Source of the DNA: Lysobacter sp. Root76
GTDB lineage: Bacteria; Pseudomonadota; Gammaproteobacteria; Xanthomonadales; Xanthomonadaceae
Direction: 5' to 3'
NCBI RefSeq assembly: GCF_001428685.1
Contig: NZ_LMIK01000008.1
Coordinates: forward strand, 260,783-324,782
DNA: 64,000 bases
Shown: positions 54,161 through 64,000 of the stretch, in pieces
Position numbering within the stretch: the first letter of the stretch is position 1
Layout: every line of letters begins with the position of its first letter
Notes under the pieces: generated by a model
Database searches by the model: none
Told to the model about the DNA's origin: nothing
What the model saw: only the letters and a program-made list of their open reading frames with translations
Made by a program: the position numbers and the translations under genes

Positions 54161-54361
54161 TCACCCGGACAACCAGGCGCGCACGACCCACAAAGCGAGC
54201 AGGCCGACCGCTACCGCCACCGCGCCGACGATGCGCAGCTGACGGTCGGGCATCGCCTGCAGCTGCTCCGCGGCGCGTTTCCAGCCGCGCGGGGCGACGA
54301 ACAGGAACAGCCCTTCCAGCACTGCGACCAGGCACAGTGCCGAAATCAGCTCACCGCTCAC
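54161..54361 (-). CDS. DUF2065 family small membrane protein
   Basis: The 66-residue protein starts at GTG 54361, directly after the hflC stop. It has two membrane segments (ISALCLVAVLEGLFLFVAP and IVGAVAVAVGLLALWVV) around WKRAAEQLQAMPDRQLR. This is the DUF2065 layout typically found just after hflC. The function is unknown; its constant position suggests a link to the HflKC complex. Confidence 0.85.
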   Translation of the reverse strand: MSGELISALCLVAVLEGLFLFVAPRGWKRAAEQLQAMPDRQLRIVGAVAVAVGLLALWVVRAWLSG

Positions 54362-55225
54362 TCAACGGTCCGACTTGAGGTATTGCAGGAACGGGTCGTC
54401 GCGGTCGAGCACGATCACGCTGTCGCCGTCCTTGAAGGACTGGCGATAGGCCTCGAGGCTGCGCTGGAAGGAGTAGAAGCTCGGGTCCTTGTTGGCCGCC
54501 GCGGCGTAGGTGCTGGCGGCTTCCGCGTCGCCCTCGCCGCGCAGGCGCTGGGCGTCGCGCTCGGCCTCGGCGACGATCACGGTCTTGTCGCGGTCGGCGG
54601 TCGCGCGGATCGCCTGCGACTGCTCCACGCCTTCGGCGCGCTTCTGGCTGGCGACCTGCAGGCGCTGCGAACGCATGCGGTTGTAGACCGAGGCCAGCAC
54701 GTTGCTGTCCTGCGGCAGATCGATGCGCTTGATCCGGATGTCGAGAATGCGCACGCCCAGGGTGGAGGCTGCGCGGTTGATGCCGACCAGCTGCTTGCCG
54801 ATCACGGTGGCGCGATCGCCCGAAACCACCTGGATCAGGGTGCGCGAGTTGATCTCGTTGCGCAGCGAGTCCTTGATGATCGGCGCCAGGCGCTCGGCCG
54901 CAACCTTCTCGTCGCCGCCGGTGGCCTGGTAGAAGCGGCTCAGGTTTTCGATCTGGCCGACCGCGAAGAAGTCGACGCTGACGTCGAGCTTGTCGGCGGT
55001 CAGATAGCGCTCGGGAGCGGCGGTCAGCACCTGCAGGCGGCGGTCGAACACGGCCGCGTTCTCGACCAGCGGCCACTTGAAGTGCAGGCCGGGACCGATG
55101 TCGCGGCGCACGATGGTGCCGAGGCGGAACACGATCGCGCCATGCCCTTCGCTGACTACGAACATCGAACCCAGCAGCGCCAGCAACGCGGCTACGGCCA
55201 GGGCGATCCAGGCGGAGAATCTCAT
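54362..55225 (-). CDS. hflC: HflC, SPFH-domain modulator of FtsH
   Basis: The 287-residue protein has one N-terminal membrane segment (WIALAVAALLALLGSMFVV) and a periplasmic SPFH domain: SEGHGAIVFRLGTIVRRDIG, PGLHFKWPLVENAAVFDRR, then the helical tail VYNRMRSQRLQVASQKRAEG and RDAQRLRGEGDAEAASTY. With HflK it forms the large cage around FtsH and tunes its proteolysis; ftsH itself is in this window at 61620. It overlaps hflK by 4 bp. Confidence 0.95.
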   Translation of the reverse strand: MRFSAWIALAVAALLALLGSMFVVSEGHGAIVFRLGTIVRRDIGPGLHFKWPLVENAAVFDRRLQVLTAAPERYLTADKLDVSVDFFAVGQIENLSRFYQATGGDEKVAAERLAPIIKDSLRNEINSRTLIQVVSGDRATVIGKQLVGINRAASTLGVRILDIRIKRIDLPQDSNVLASVYNRMRSQRLQVASQKRAEGVEQSQAIRATADRDKTVIVAEAERDAQRLRGEGDAEAASTYAAAANKDPSFYSFQRSLEAYRQSFKDGDSVIVLDRDDPFLQYLKSDR

Positions 55226-56355
55226 GGTGCGGGCTCCTCGCGGCCATCCGGACGCTTGCTGCGGCTCGGGCGCGACATCGTTTCGGTTCCGGAATCGGAC
55301 GAGGGCGTCGCGATCGTCGGGGCCAGCATTTCCGGCGTCAGCAAGGGCGCCGAAGCGCCGCCGCGGCGTTCGGGCAGCGGCACGTACAGCATCTGGCGCG
55401 AGTCGCCGCCGACGATCTTGCGGTTCTCGCTCATCACCTGCTGCACGGTTTCCAGCCACAGGCGCTTGCGGGTGACTTCCGGCGCGGACTTGTACTGGTC
55501 GACCAGCAGCGAGAAACGGCTGGCGTCGCCTTGCGAACGTGCGATCACCGCGGTCTTGTAGCCTTCGGCCTCGGTGCGCACCTGCGCGGCCTGGCCGCGC
55601 GCTTCCGGCACCACCTTCTTGGCGTAGGCCTCGGCCTGATTGATCGAGGTGGCCTTGTCGGCGTCGGCGCGCTGGGCCTCGTCGAAGGCGTCCTTGACCT
55701 CGTCCGGCGGGCGCGCGTTGGGCAGGTTGAGTTCGGTCAGGGTCAGACCGGTGCGGTAGGCCAGCAGCGACTCCTGCAGGCGCGCGCGCACGATCGTGGT
55801 CAGGGCGCCGCGCGCGCTGAGCACCGTATCCAGGTCGGAACGGCCGATCTGTTCGCGCAGCACGCTCTGTGCCGCTTGCTGCAGCACGTCGGCGGCTTCG
55901 CGCGAACCGAACAGGTACTGCTCCGGATCGCCGATGCGGTACTGGACGTTGATCTCGACGTTGACCATGTTGCCGTCGCGGGTCAGCACCGGCACGGTCT
56001 CGGTGTAGGCATTGCTCTGGGTGGCGTTGACCTTGGTCACCCGTTCGATCGGCCACGGCGCCTTGAAATGCGGGCCGGGCTGCAGGATGCGCGAGAAGTG
56101 GCCGAAGCGCAGGACCACGCCGCGTTCCTGCTCGGTCACCAGCACGAAGCAGTTGAAGACCAGCCACAGGCCCAGGATCGCGGCGGCCCAGCGCAGGATG
56201 CCGCCACCGCCGATGCCGCCACCGCCGCCGAACAGGCCGCGCAGCGGATCGAGCAAGGCGTCCAGGCCGCGGCCTTCAGGCTTGCGTTGCCGCGGCGATC
56301 GACCGTTGGGGTCGGATCCGCCGGAATTGTCACTGCCAGGGGTGTTCCAGGCCAT
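55222..56355 (-). CDS. hflK: HflK, SPFH-domain modulator of FtsH
   Basis: The 377-residue protein starts MAWNTPGSDNSGGSDPNG, has a Gly-rich cytoplasmic N-terminus (FGGGGGIGGGGI), one membrane segment (LRWAAAILGLWLVFNCFVLV) and a periplasmic SPFH domain (TEQERGVVLRFGHFSRILQP, PHFKAPWPIERVTKVNATQS). It pairs with HflC in the complex regulating FtsH. The C-terminal tail is Pro/Ser-rich. It overlaps hflC and lies 75 bp after hflX. Confidence 0.96.
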   Translation of the reverse strand: MAWNTPGSDNSGGSDPNGRSPRQRKPEGRGLDALLDPLRGLFGGGGGIGGGGILRWAAAILGLWLVFNCFVLVTEQERGVVLRFGHFSRILQPGPHFKAPWPIERVTKVNATQSNAYTETVPVLTRDGNMVNVEINVQYRIGDPEQYLFGSREAADVLQQAAQSVLREQIGRSDLDTVLSARGALTTIVRARLQESLLAYRTGLTLTELNLPNARPPDEVKDAFDEAQRADADKATSINQAEAYAKKVVPEARGQAAQVRTEAEGYKTAVIARSQGDASRFSLLVDQYKSAPEVTRKRLWLETVQQVMSENRKIVGGDSRQMLYVPLPERRGGASAPLLTPEMLAPTIATPSSDSGTETMSRPSRSKRPDGREEPAP

Positions 56356-56430
56356 GCCTGCTCCAAAGAGGAAACTGCACCCGTGTTCAGCTTACGGGTC
56401 GGTTGATTCTAGGTTGGGGTTCGGGCCGCC

Positions 56431-57738
56431 TCAAGCAAGGTCGTCCGGCACAGCCACCGATTCCAGCAAAGACCTTAGCGGTTCGCCGTGCGGCTGGGCG
56501 AACAGACGCTGGGCGTCGGCGATCGCCAGATCGACCTCCAGCTCCCAGCCGTGCTCGTCGGCGAGCTCGTTGCGCACCGCTCCCAGCTCGTGCAGGCGGG
56601 CGCGCAGGCGCGCGGCCTGCGACGGCACCCGCAGGCGCCCGGCGACATGGCGCAGCTCCAGCGCCTCGGCCAGGGCCGTGCGCAGCAGGTCCAGCCCGCG
56701 CCCTTCGCGCGCCGACAGCCAGACCCGGGTGTGACCCTCGCCCGGACGGTCGATGCGCGGCTGCAGGCCGTCCAGACGATCGATCTTGTTGAACACCAGC
56801 AGCTGAGGCAGGTCGCCGGCACCGATCTCCTGCAGCACCGAATCGACCTGGGCCACACGCTCGTCGCGCAACGGGTCGGCGGCGTCGATCACGTGGATCA
56901 GCAGGTCGGCCTCGCGCGATTCCGAGAGGGTCGAGCGGAACGCGGCCACCAGTTCGTGCGGCAGGTCGCGCACGAAACCGACCGTGTCGGCCAGCACCAC
57001 GCCGCCGCCGGACAGCTCGATCCGGCGCACGGTCGGGTCGAGGGTGGCGAACAACTGATCGGCGGCGTAGGCCTCGGCGCCGGTCAGGGCGTTGAACAGG
57101 GTCGACTTGCCGGCGTTGGTGTAGCCCACCAGGGCCACCCGCGGCAGCTCGCTGCGCACGCGCGCACGGCGCATCTGGGTGCGCTGCACTTCGACCTTGT
57201 CCAGGCGTTTCTGCAATTGCTCCAGGCGCTTCTGCAGCAGGCGGCGGTCGGTTTCGAGCTGGGTTTCGCCGGGGCCGCGCAGGCCGATCGAGCCGCCGCG
57301 CTGGCGTTCCAAGTGAGTCCAGCCGCGCACCAGGCGCGTGGCCATGTGCTTGAGCTGGGCCAGTTCGACCTGCAGCTTGCCTTCGGCGCTATGCGCACGC
57401 TGCGAAAAGATGTCCAGGATCAGGCCGGTGCGGTCGACCACGCGGCGCTCCAGCGCGCGTTCCAGGTTGCGTTCCTGGCCCGGCGAGAGCGGATGGTTGA
57501 CCAGGATCAGGTCGGCGCCGGTGGCGTCGGCCGCGGCCTTGACCTCGGCCAGCTTGCCGCTGCCGATCAGCATGGCCGCGTTGGGGCGGTCGATGCGCGC
57601 GGTCAGCACGGCGGCCACGGTGGCGCCGGCCGACTTGGCCAGGTCGGCGAATTCTTCCAGCAGTCCCTCTTCCGGCGGACCGCCGGCGTGGGGCTGGATC
57701 AGTAAGGCGTGTTCGCCTTTGCGGGAGCGCTCGAACAT
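56431..57738 (-). CDS. hflX: GTPase HflX
   Basis: HflX is a ribosome-associated GTPase that splits stalled ribosomes under stress. The 435-residue protein has the N-terminal HflX domain (ARIDRPNAAMLIGSGKLAEV, DRTGLILDIFSQRAHSAEGK) and the G domain with G1 VGYTNAGKSTLFNALTG, G3 LADTVGFVRDLPHELV, G4 NKID. It begins MFERSRKGEHALLI. It lies between hfq and hflK, the usual hfq-hflX-hflKC order. Confidence 0.97.
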   Translation of the reverse strand: MFERSRKGEHALLIQPHAGGPPEEGLLEEFADLAKSAGATVAAVLTARIDRPNAAMLIGSGKLAEVKAAADATGADLILVNHPLSPGQERNLERALERRVVDRTGLILDIFSQRAHSAEGKLQVELAQLKHMATRLVRGWTHLERQRGGSIGLRGPGETQLETDRRLLQKRLEQLQKRLDKVEVQRTQMRRARVRSELPRVALVGYTNAGKSTLFNALTGAEAYAADQLFATLDPTVRRIELSGGGVVLADTVGFVRDLPHELVAAFRSTLSESREADLLIHVIDAADPLRDERVAQVDSVLQEIGAGDLPQLLVFNKIDRLDGLQPRIDRPGEGHTRVWLSAREGRGLDLLRTALAEALELRHVAGRLRVPSQAARLRARLHELGAVRNELADEHGWELEVDLAIADAQRLFAQPHGEPLRSLLESVAVPDDLA

Positions 57739-57832
57739 CGAGTTTGCTAAATGGGGAGGAAAACCGGGAATGCAAGCACAGCGGGACGCGACGGTCCCGC
57801 CATCATCTCATCCCTGCGTCCTGGCCCCGCGC

Positions 57833-58111
57833 TTACTCGTTCTCGTCGTCGCCCTCGGCGCCGCCGCCTTCGCCGGATTGCACATAGCCGCCGCCCGGGC
57901 CGACGCGGACATTGCGCGCGGGGACCACGGTCGAGATCGCGTGCTTGTAGACCATCTGGCTCACGGTGTTGCGCAGCAGGACCACGAACTGGTCGAAGGA
58001 TTCGATCGTGCCCTGCAGCTTGATGCCGTTGACCAGGTAGACCGAGACCGGCACGCGTTCGCGCCGCAGCGCATTCAGGAAAGGATCCTGTAAGGATTGC
58101 CCCTTGGACAT
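57833..58111 (-). CDS. hfq: RNA chaperone Hfq
   Basis: The 92-residue protein has Sm1 ([40 protein letters not shown]) and Sm2 ([11 protein letters not shown]). It ends in a Gly/Glu/Asp-rich tail rather than the longer tail of E. coli Hfq. It forms a hexamer that pairs small RNAs with mRNAs. It is 145 bp downstream of miaA and 94 bp upstream of hflX. Confidence 0.98.
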   Translation of the reverse strand: MSKGQSLQDPFLNALRRERVPVSVYLVNGIKLQGTIESFDQFVVLLRNTVSQMVYKHAISTVVPARNVRVGPGGGYVQSGEGGGAEGDDENE

Positions 58112-58256
58112 CGGTAGTTCCCCAGCTTTCTAGTTATAAGGTTCGGGTGCCAAAGACGGCCCAAAGGCATCCTGCGGGCCGCGTCGCCGGTAGCTGTCCC
58201 CACAGCGGCGACCGGCCGATGGTAACGCAAGTGGCCATTGCGGATACGGCCAGGAT

Positions 58257-59252
58257 TCAGGCTTTGCGAAGCACGTGCCGGGATCCGCCGAGGAACAGCG
58301 CCGCCGCCCGCTCCAGCGCCTCCCGGTCGGCGCCGGGGTCCAGCCAGCGGGCGTCGAGTTCGCCGCGCAGCCAGGTCAGCTGGCGCTTGGCGAGCTGGCG
58401 GGTGGCGTAGATGCCGCGGTCGCGGAACTCGACCGGGTCGGCGCCGCCGTCGCGCTCGCAGCGGTCCAGGAACTCCCAGGCCTGGCGATAGCCGACCGCG
58501 CGCAGGGCCGGCAACTCCAACGGCCGCGGATGCGCCTGCAATTCCGGCAATGCGCGCAAAGCCCGGACCTCGTCGAGGAAGCCTGCAGCCAGCATGGCGT
58601 CGTAGCGCAGCGCGATGCGCGCGTGCAGCACCGCGCGGTCGGCCGGCGCCAGCACCAGCTTCAGCACCCGGTACGGCAGGCGCGGCGCGCCGGCGGCCTC
58701 GCGCCGCCAGTCGCTGATGCGGCGGCCGGACAGGCGGTAGACCTCGAGCGCGCGCTGGATGCGCTGGGCGTCGGTGGCGTGGATGCGCGCGGCGGCCTCC
58801 GGGTCCAGTTCGGTCAGTTCGGCATGCATAGCCGCCCAGCCGCGCCGCCCGGCCTCGGCCTGCAGTTGCTCGCGCAGCGCCGGGTCGGCCTCGGGCATCG
58901 GCGCCAGGCCGTGTAGCAGGGCGTGGAAGTACAGCCCGGTGCCGCCGGCCAGGATCGGCAGGCGGCCGCGGGCGGCGATCTGGTCCAGGGCGCGGCGCGC
59001 GTCGGCGGCGAACTCGGCGGCCGAGTACGGCTGCCAGGGCTCGCGCAGGTCGATCAGATGATGCGGCACCCGCGCCTGCTCCGCGGCGCTGGGCTTGGCC
59101 GCGCCGATGTCCAGGCCGCGGTAGACCAGGGCCGAGTCGACGCTGACGATCTCGCCGCCGTAGCGCTGCGCCCAATCCAGGGCGAGCGCGGTCTTGCCCG
59201 AGGCGGTCGGGCCCATCAGGGCGATCGCGAGCGGGCGCGGGTCGGCGGACAT
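58257..59252 (-). CDS. miaA: tRNA dimethylallyltransferase
   Basis: MiaA adds dimethylallyl to A37 of tRNAs reading U-initial codons. The 331-residue protein has the P-loop [67 protein letters not shown] and [14 protein letters not shown]. It starts [12 protein letters not shown] (59252). The upstream region is a repeat cluster of about 0.7 kb that must contain its promoter. Confidence 0.97.
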   Translation of the reverse strand: MSADPRPLAIALMGPTASGKTALALDWAQRYGGEIVSVDSALVYRGLDIGAAKPSAAEQARVPHHLIDLREPWQPYSAAEFAADARRALDQIAARGRLPILAGGTGLYFHALLHGLAPMPEADPALREQLQAEAGRRGWAAMHAELTELDPEAAARIHATDAQRIQRALEVYRLSGRRISDWRREAAGAPRLPYRVLKLVLAPADRAVLHARIALRYDAMLAAGFLDEVRALRALPELQAHPRPLELPALRAVGYRQAWEFLDRCERDGGADPVEFRDRGIYATRQLAKRQLTWLRGELDARWLDPGADREALERAAALFLGGSRHVLRKA

Positions 59253-59335
59253 GCGGAGGATACGATTCTGGTACGGAGGCGAGCGCGCAGCCTCGCACAG
59301 GCGCGCGCGCGGCGGAAGCGCGACGCCCGCCGCCG

Positions 59336-60050
59336 CTTTCCACAGCGCTTGTGGAGAAGCGCTGGGGCAAGCCTGTTGATAAGCCGCTGCGGCGCAGGCC
59401 CGGCAAGGGCTGCGCGCGATTCGGTCAAAATTTCGCCAGTGCCCGCGCGCTATCCACAAAGCCTGTGGACAAACCTGCGGACAGAATCGGGACGGGCATG
59501 CTGAGAGCCAGGCGCAGCAAGGAGCGCAAGAGGTATGGCGAAAAAATGACCAGCGAAATCGCTTGACTTGGCGCGGCGATGACGCATGCGGCGAATGCGC
59601 TGTTCGAGCGCGAATCGCGGAACCGATGCCGGCGATTTCGTCAAGACCGAATCGCCGCGAAAAGCATGCTGCGACGCAATAAGCGCGCCGTATCGCGACT
59701 ATCCACATCGCCTGTGGACAAGCCTGCGGACAGTCGCGCGCGAAGCCTGCGCAAAGCCATGCGCAGCAAGGCCCGCAAGGATATTGGCGAAAAAATGACC
59801 AGCGAAAATGTTTGACAGCGCGACGCGTTTCGGCATGCGCGTCGTGGCGAGTTCCGCGATGCGCGAACGACCAAATTCCCGCCTGCGTCAAGCTTGACTA
59901 GGCATCGCGATGTGGGTTTGCGCTGCAAGTATCGCGTCTATCCACATCGCCTGTGGACAAGCCTGCGGACAGATCCGCGATGGATGCAGCGCAGGCCAGA
60001 CGGAATAAGGGGCGCAACAAGTTTGGCGATATTTTGTCCAACGCGCTGCG
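59336..60050. repeat. Degenerate repeat cluster with DnaA-box-like inverted pairs
   Basis: Three units start with CTATCCACA-N5-TGTGGACAA at 59450, 59699 and 59938, so the period is 239-249 bp. A diverged fourth starts at 59336 (CTTTCCACA...). Each arm differs at one position from the DnaA box TTATNCACA. Units two and three also share GCGCAGCAAGG and a tail GGCGAAAAAATGACCAGCG. The whole 1.05-kb spacer 59253-60299 has no convincing gene; open frames across it only echo the repeats. Most of its remaining sequence is GC-rich with short AT-rich tracts. Confidence 0.65.
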
Positions 60051-60299
60051 CAATCGCCGTCGCCGGATGGCGCTCGCGCAGATCGCCTTCGTATCGGCGC
60101 GAATGCGGCCTTTCGAGCGGGCGATGGGCTGTGCGCGGATAGGCGATCTTGCGCCGCGGTCGCGGACATCGGATCGAGGCCCTGCCAGCGAGCTCGGATG
60201 TGTGCGAATGCGGCGTTCGTAGGAACGTCGTTGCCCAAGGGCAGCGAGTGCGTTCGCTGCCTGTGCTGAGGCGATGAAGCGCGCGCGGACGCAGCGGCC

Positions 60300-61199
60300 T
60301 TATTCGTCGTCCGGCCACTTCGGCATCGACGGCGCCGAGGCGCGACGCGGCATGGCCTGCGCCGCGACCGCTGCCCAGACTTTGAGCGCATCCACGGTCG
60401 CGGCGACGTCGTGCACCCGCAGCAGGCGCGCGCCGCGCTGGGCCGCGATCAGGTGCGCAGCGACCGAGCCGTGCACGCGCTCGCGCGCGTCCGTGCGGCC
60501 GGTGAGCTCGCCGATGCTCTTCTTGCGCGACAGGCCGGCCAGCACCGGCACGCCGAGTTCGGCGTAGCGCTCCAGCTGCGCCAGCAGGATCAGGTTGTGT
60601 TCCAGGGTCTTGCCGAAGCCGAAGCCGGGATCGACCACGATCCGCTTCTTGGCGATGCCGGCCATCTCGGCGGCGAAGATGCGCTCGGCCAGGAAGCGGT
60701 GCACTTCCGCCACCACGTCGTCGTACTGCGGCGCGGCCTGCATGCTGCGCGGCTCGCCCTGCATGTGCATCAGCACCACCGGCACGCCCAGCGCGGACGC
60801 GGCGTCGAGCGCGCCGTCGCGGCGCAGGGCATAGACGTCGTTGATCAGTCCCGCGCCCGCAGCCACCGCGGCGCGCATGACCTCGGGCTTGGAGGTGTCG
60901 ACGCTGATCGGCAGCGCGGTCTCGCGCGCCAGGCGTTCGATCACCGGAATCACCCGGCGCAACTCTTCTTCGACGGGCACCTCGTCCGCGCCCGGCCGGG
61001 TGGATTCGCCGCCGATGTCGAGCGCGTCGGCACCCTCCTCCGCCAGCTTCAGGCCATGCGCGACCGCGGCGTCCAGGCTGTCGTGGGCGCCGCCGTCGGA
61101 GAACGAATCCGGGGTGACGTTGACGATGCCCATCACGCGCGGCCGATCGAGCCTGAGGGCGCGGCCGTTGCAGTCCAGGGTCTGGGCGAGGTCGAACAT
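60300..61199 (-). CDS. folP: Dihydropteroate synthase
   Basis: FolP condenses p-aminobenzoate with dihydropterin pyrophosphate in folate synthesis; it is the sulfonamide target. The 299-residue protein has MGIVNVTPDSFSDGG, LDIGGESTRPGADEV, PISVDTSKPEVMRAA, VLMHMQGEPRSMQ, VVDPGFGFGKTLEHN and RVHDVAATVDALKVW. Length is slightly above the usual 280. I start it at MFDLAQTLDC (61199). glmM, often next to it, is not in this window. Confidence 0.97.
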   Translation of the reverse strand: MFDLAQTLDCNGRALRLDRPRVMGIVNVTPDSFSDGGAHDSLDAAVAHGLKLAEEGADALDIGGESTRPGADEVPVEEELRRVIPVIERLARETALPISVDTSKPEVMRAAVAAGAGLINDVYALRRDGALDAASALGVPVVLMHMQGEPRSMQAAPQYDDVVAEVHRFLAERIFAAEMAGIAKKRIVVDPGFGFGKTLEHNLILLAQLERYAELGVPVLAGLSRKKSIGELTGRTDARERVHGSVAAHLIAAQRGARLLRVHDVAATVDALKVWAAVAAQAMPRRASAPSMPKWPDDE

Positions 61200-61278
61200 G
61201 GGCGGTCTCGTGCGGGTGCCGGGTGCGAACGGGCATGCTACCGCGCAGGGGGATGCGCTGCGGGCTTCGGATGAGGTC

Positions 61279-61532
61279 TCTGGGTTCGACCTGAAGCCTA
61301 CTTCCAGCACCGGGGGAATCTCGCGATCGCGGCTTACGCCGCTCCCACAGTGGAAGCGGCCCGCTCGGGCTTGCTGTGGGAAGGGTCACTGGGTTCTGCC
61401 TGAAGCCCACTTCCAGCACCGGCGAGATCTCGCGATCGCGGCTCACGCCGCTCCCACAGTGGCGGGGCTCGCTCGGTCTGTCGGTGTCTGTCGGTGTCTG
61501 TCGGTGTCTGTGGGAGCGGCGTGAGCCGCGAT
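61279..61532. repeat. Tandem duplication with REP-like copies and a 10-bp tandem repeat
   Basis: A unit of about 111 bp (shared CTTCCAGCACCGG and CTCGCGATCGCGGCT, then GCCGCTCCCACAGTGG) occurs from about 61279 and again from about 61390, each ending in a REP-like copy (61321-61348, 61431-61458). A third copy lies in inverse orientation at 61510-61532. Between them the decamer TCGGTGTCTG repeats exactly three times (61481-61510). The whole 420-bp spacer 61200-61619 otherwise holds only the ftsH terminator. Confidence 0.72.
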
Positions 61533-61565
61533 GACCCCTCCCGCACGACGCAGCTAGCCCTCAAA

Positions 61566-61598
61566 CGAAAAACGCCGGGACGAACCCGGCGTTTTTCG
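61566..61598 (-). terminator. Terminator of ftsH
   Basis: CGAAAAACGCCGGG-ACGAA-CCCGGCGTTTTTCG is a perfect 14-bp stem with T-runs on either strand, so it can act in both directions. It lies 22 bp past the ftsH stop. Confidence 0.93.
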
Positions 61599-61619
61599 TA
61601 TTCGCGAACCAGCAACCGA

Positions 61620-63515
<1,896 letters not shown>

Positions 63516-63611
63516 TCAGTTCCTGCCTGCTGCCCGTGGGGGGCATGGTTGCCGCTGGCGCGTCTTTGCGCCGAGAGAGCGTGACGCCGGGCCGGGCCCG
63601 GGTCTCGCACC

Positions 63612-64000
63612 TTACTTAATTTGCGCCCGCTTGCCCTGTGCCAGCGCATAGACTTCCGTCGAACGCTTGCGCGAGGCCGCGGGTTTGCGGATCGAGACCT
63701 TGGCGTAGCGACGACGCAGCTCGCGCACGTAATCGTCGAAACCCACGCCCTGGAACAGCTTGATCAGGAACGCACCGTCCACGCGCAGATGGCGGTCGGC
63801 GAAATCCATCGCCAGCTCCGACAGGTGCATCGCTCGCGGCAGGTCCACCGCATCCACACCGCTCATATTGGGGGCCATGTCCGACAGCACAAGGTCCACC
63901 GCCTGTCCGCCCAGGCTGGCCTCCAGCTGCGATAGGACCGCATCCTCCCTGAAATCGCCATGAAGGAACTCGACCCCGGCCAGGCTGGGCATCTCGAGAA
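63612..64000 (-). CDS. rlmE: 23S rRNA (U2552-2'-O)-methyltransferase RlmE, N-terminus cut off by the window end
   Basis: RlmE methylates the 2'-hydroxyl of U2552 in 23S rRNA and helps late 50S assembly. Only the C-terminal 129 or so residues are inside the window. The visible part has FLHGDFREDAVLSQLE, VLSDMAPNMSGVDAVDL (SAM/active-site Asp region), GAFLIKLFQGVGFDDYV (catalytic Lys) and KPAASRKRSTEVYALAQG (catalytic Lys/Glu region). It is upstream of ftsH on the same strand, 96 bp before the ftsH start, the usual pair. Confidence 0.95.
   Translation of the reverse strand, partial: LEMPSLAGVEFLHGDFREDAVLSQLEASLGGQAVDLVLSDMAPNMSGVDAVDLPRAMHLSELAMDFADRHLRVDGAFLIKLFQGVGFDDYVRELRRRYAKVSIRKPAASRKRSTEVYALAQGKRAQIK

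Noticed and set aside
59253-59891. Possible N-terminal extension of MiaA through the repeat cluster
   Set aside because: The extension is Cys/Trp/Arg-rich and repeats the DNA units; MiaA proteins start at the short N-terminus seen at 59252.
59336-60050. Considered as a replication origin
   Set aside because: DnaA-like boxes are present, but no dnaA, dnaN or rpmH gene is nearby and there is no long AT-rich unwinding region; kept as a repeat cluster only.
61481-61510. Three identical 10-bp units considered as a CRISPR
   Set aside because: The units are contiguous without spacers and too short; this is a simple tandem repeat.

Overview
The window is very GC-rich, dense with genes, and reads as a chromosomal segment of a Lysobacter-like member of the Xanthomonadaceae. 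Three things support this. The housekeeping order rlmE-ftsH / folP / miaA-hfq-hflX-hflK-hflC-DUF2065-purA is typical of gammaproteobacteria. There is an effector with a C-terminal XVIPCD-like domain, the signal of the Xanthomonadales bacteria-killing type IV secretion system (T4SS). There is also an ACE-like M2 peptidase lipoprotein. The genus assignment is inferred from gene content, not from an alignment.

Layout. 1-2050: REP-like repeats, a low-complexity protein and purT. 2157-9620: a plus-strand run with a lipoprotein; a compact SPFH/ribbon-helix-helix/DUF4177/small membrane protein/PH-domain operon behind a doubled TGATATCA palindrome; then a D,D-carboxypeptidase, NIPSNAP, GNAT, membrane protein, acyltransferase and methyltransferase. 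9740-14227 (minus): AlkA-like glycosylase, DUF423, SRPBCC/GyrI-like protein and a NarL-type two-component pair. 14421-16903: GNAT-minC-minD-minE. 17018-20608: an HEXXH protein, a gap of about 1.1 kb, and the ACE-like lipoprotein. 20978-24338: redoxin, cysteine-rich secreted peptide, Rieske oxygenase, amino-acid permease. 24314-29648 (minus): M1 peptidase, DegT-type aminotransferase with an apparent frameshift, Bcr/CflA exporter, VOC protein, membrane protein.

29826-33101 is a complete glycine-responsive unit: promoter, tandem glycine riboswitch, gcvP, terminator. 33308-35762 is a putative T4SS effector/immunity pair. 35995-38026 is a LytS/LytTR two-component pair. 38831-40678 is an ArsR operon with a near-perfect 32-bp palindrome over its promoter. 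40730-47415 holds a serine hydrolase, a second LytS/LytTR pair, a paralogous kinase placed directly behind an XRE/MmyB-like regulator, and a divergent alpha/beta hydrolase. 47468-52218 is a mixed region with a gene remnant (48689), a SoxR-box-like promoter driving an ABM monooxygenase, an SLC13 permease, and a membrane-protein gene frameshifted in a CG-dinucleotide tract. 52373-64000 is housekeeping: purA, DUF2065, hflC, hflK, hflX, hfq, miaA, folP, ftsH and partial rlmE. A cluster of degenerate repeats with DnaA-box-like inverted pairs lies between miaA and folP.

The most notable items are the putative T4SS effector/immunity pair, the cysteine-rich peptide with its adjacent redoxin, the DnaA-box-like repeat cluster, and the palindrome-controlled SPFH operon.
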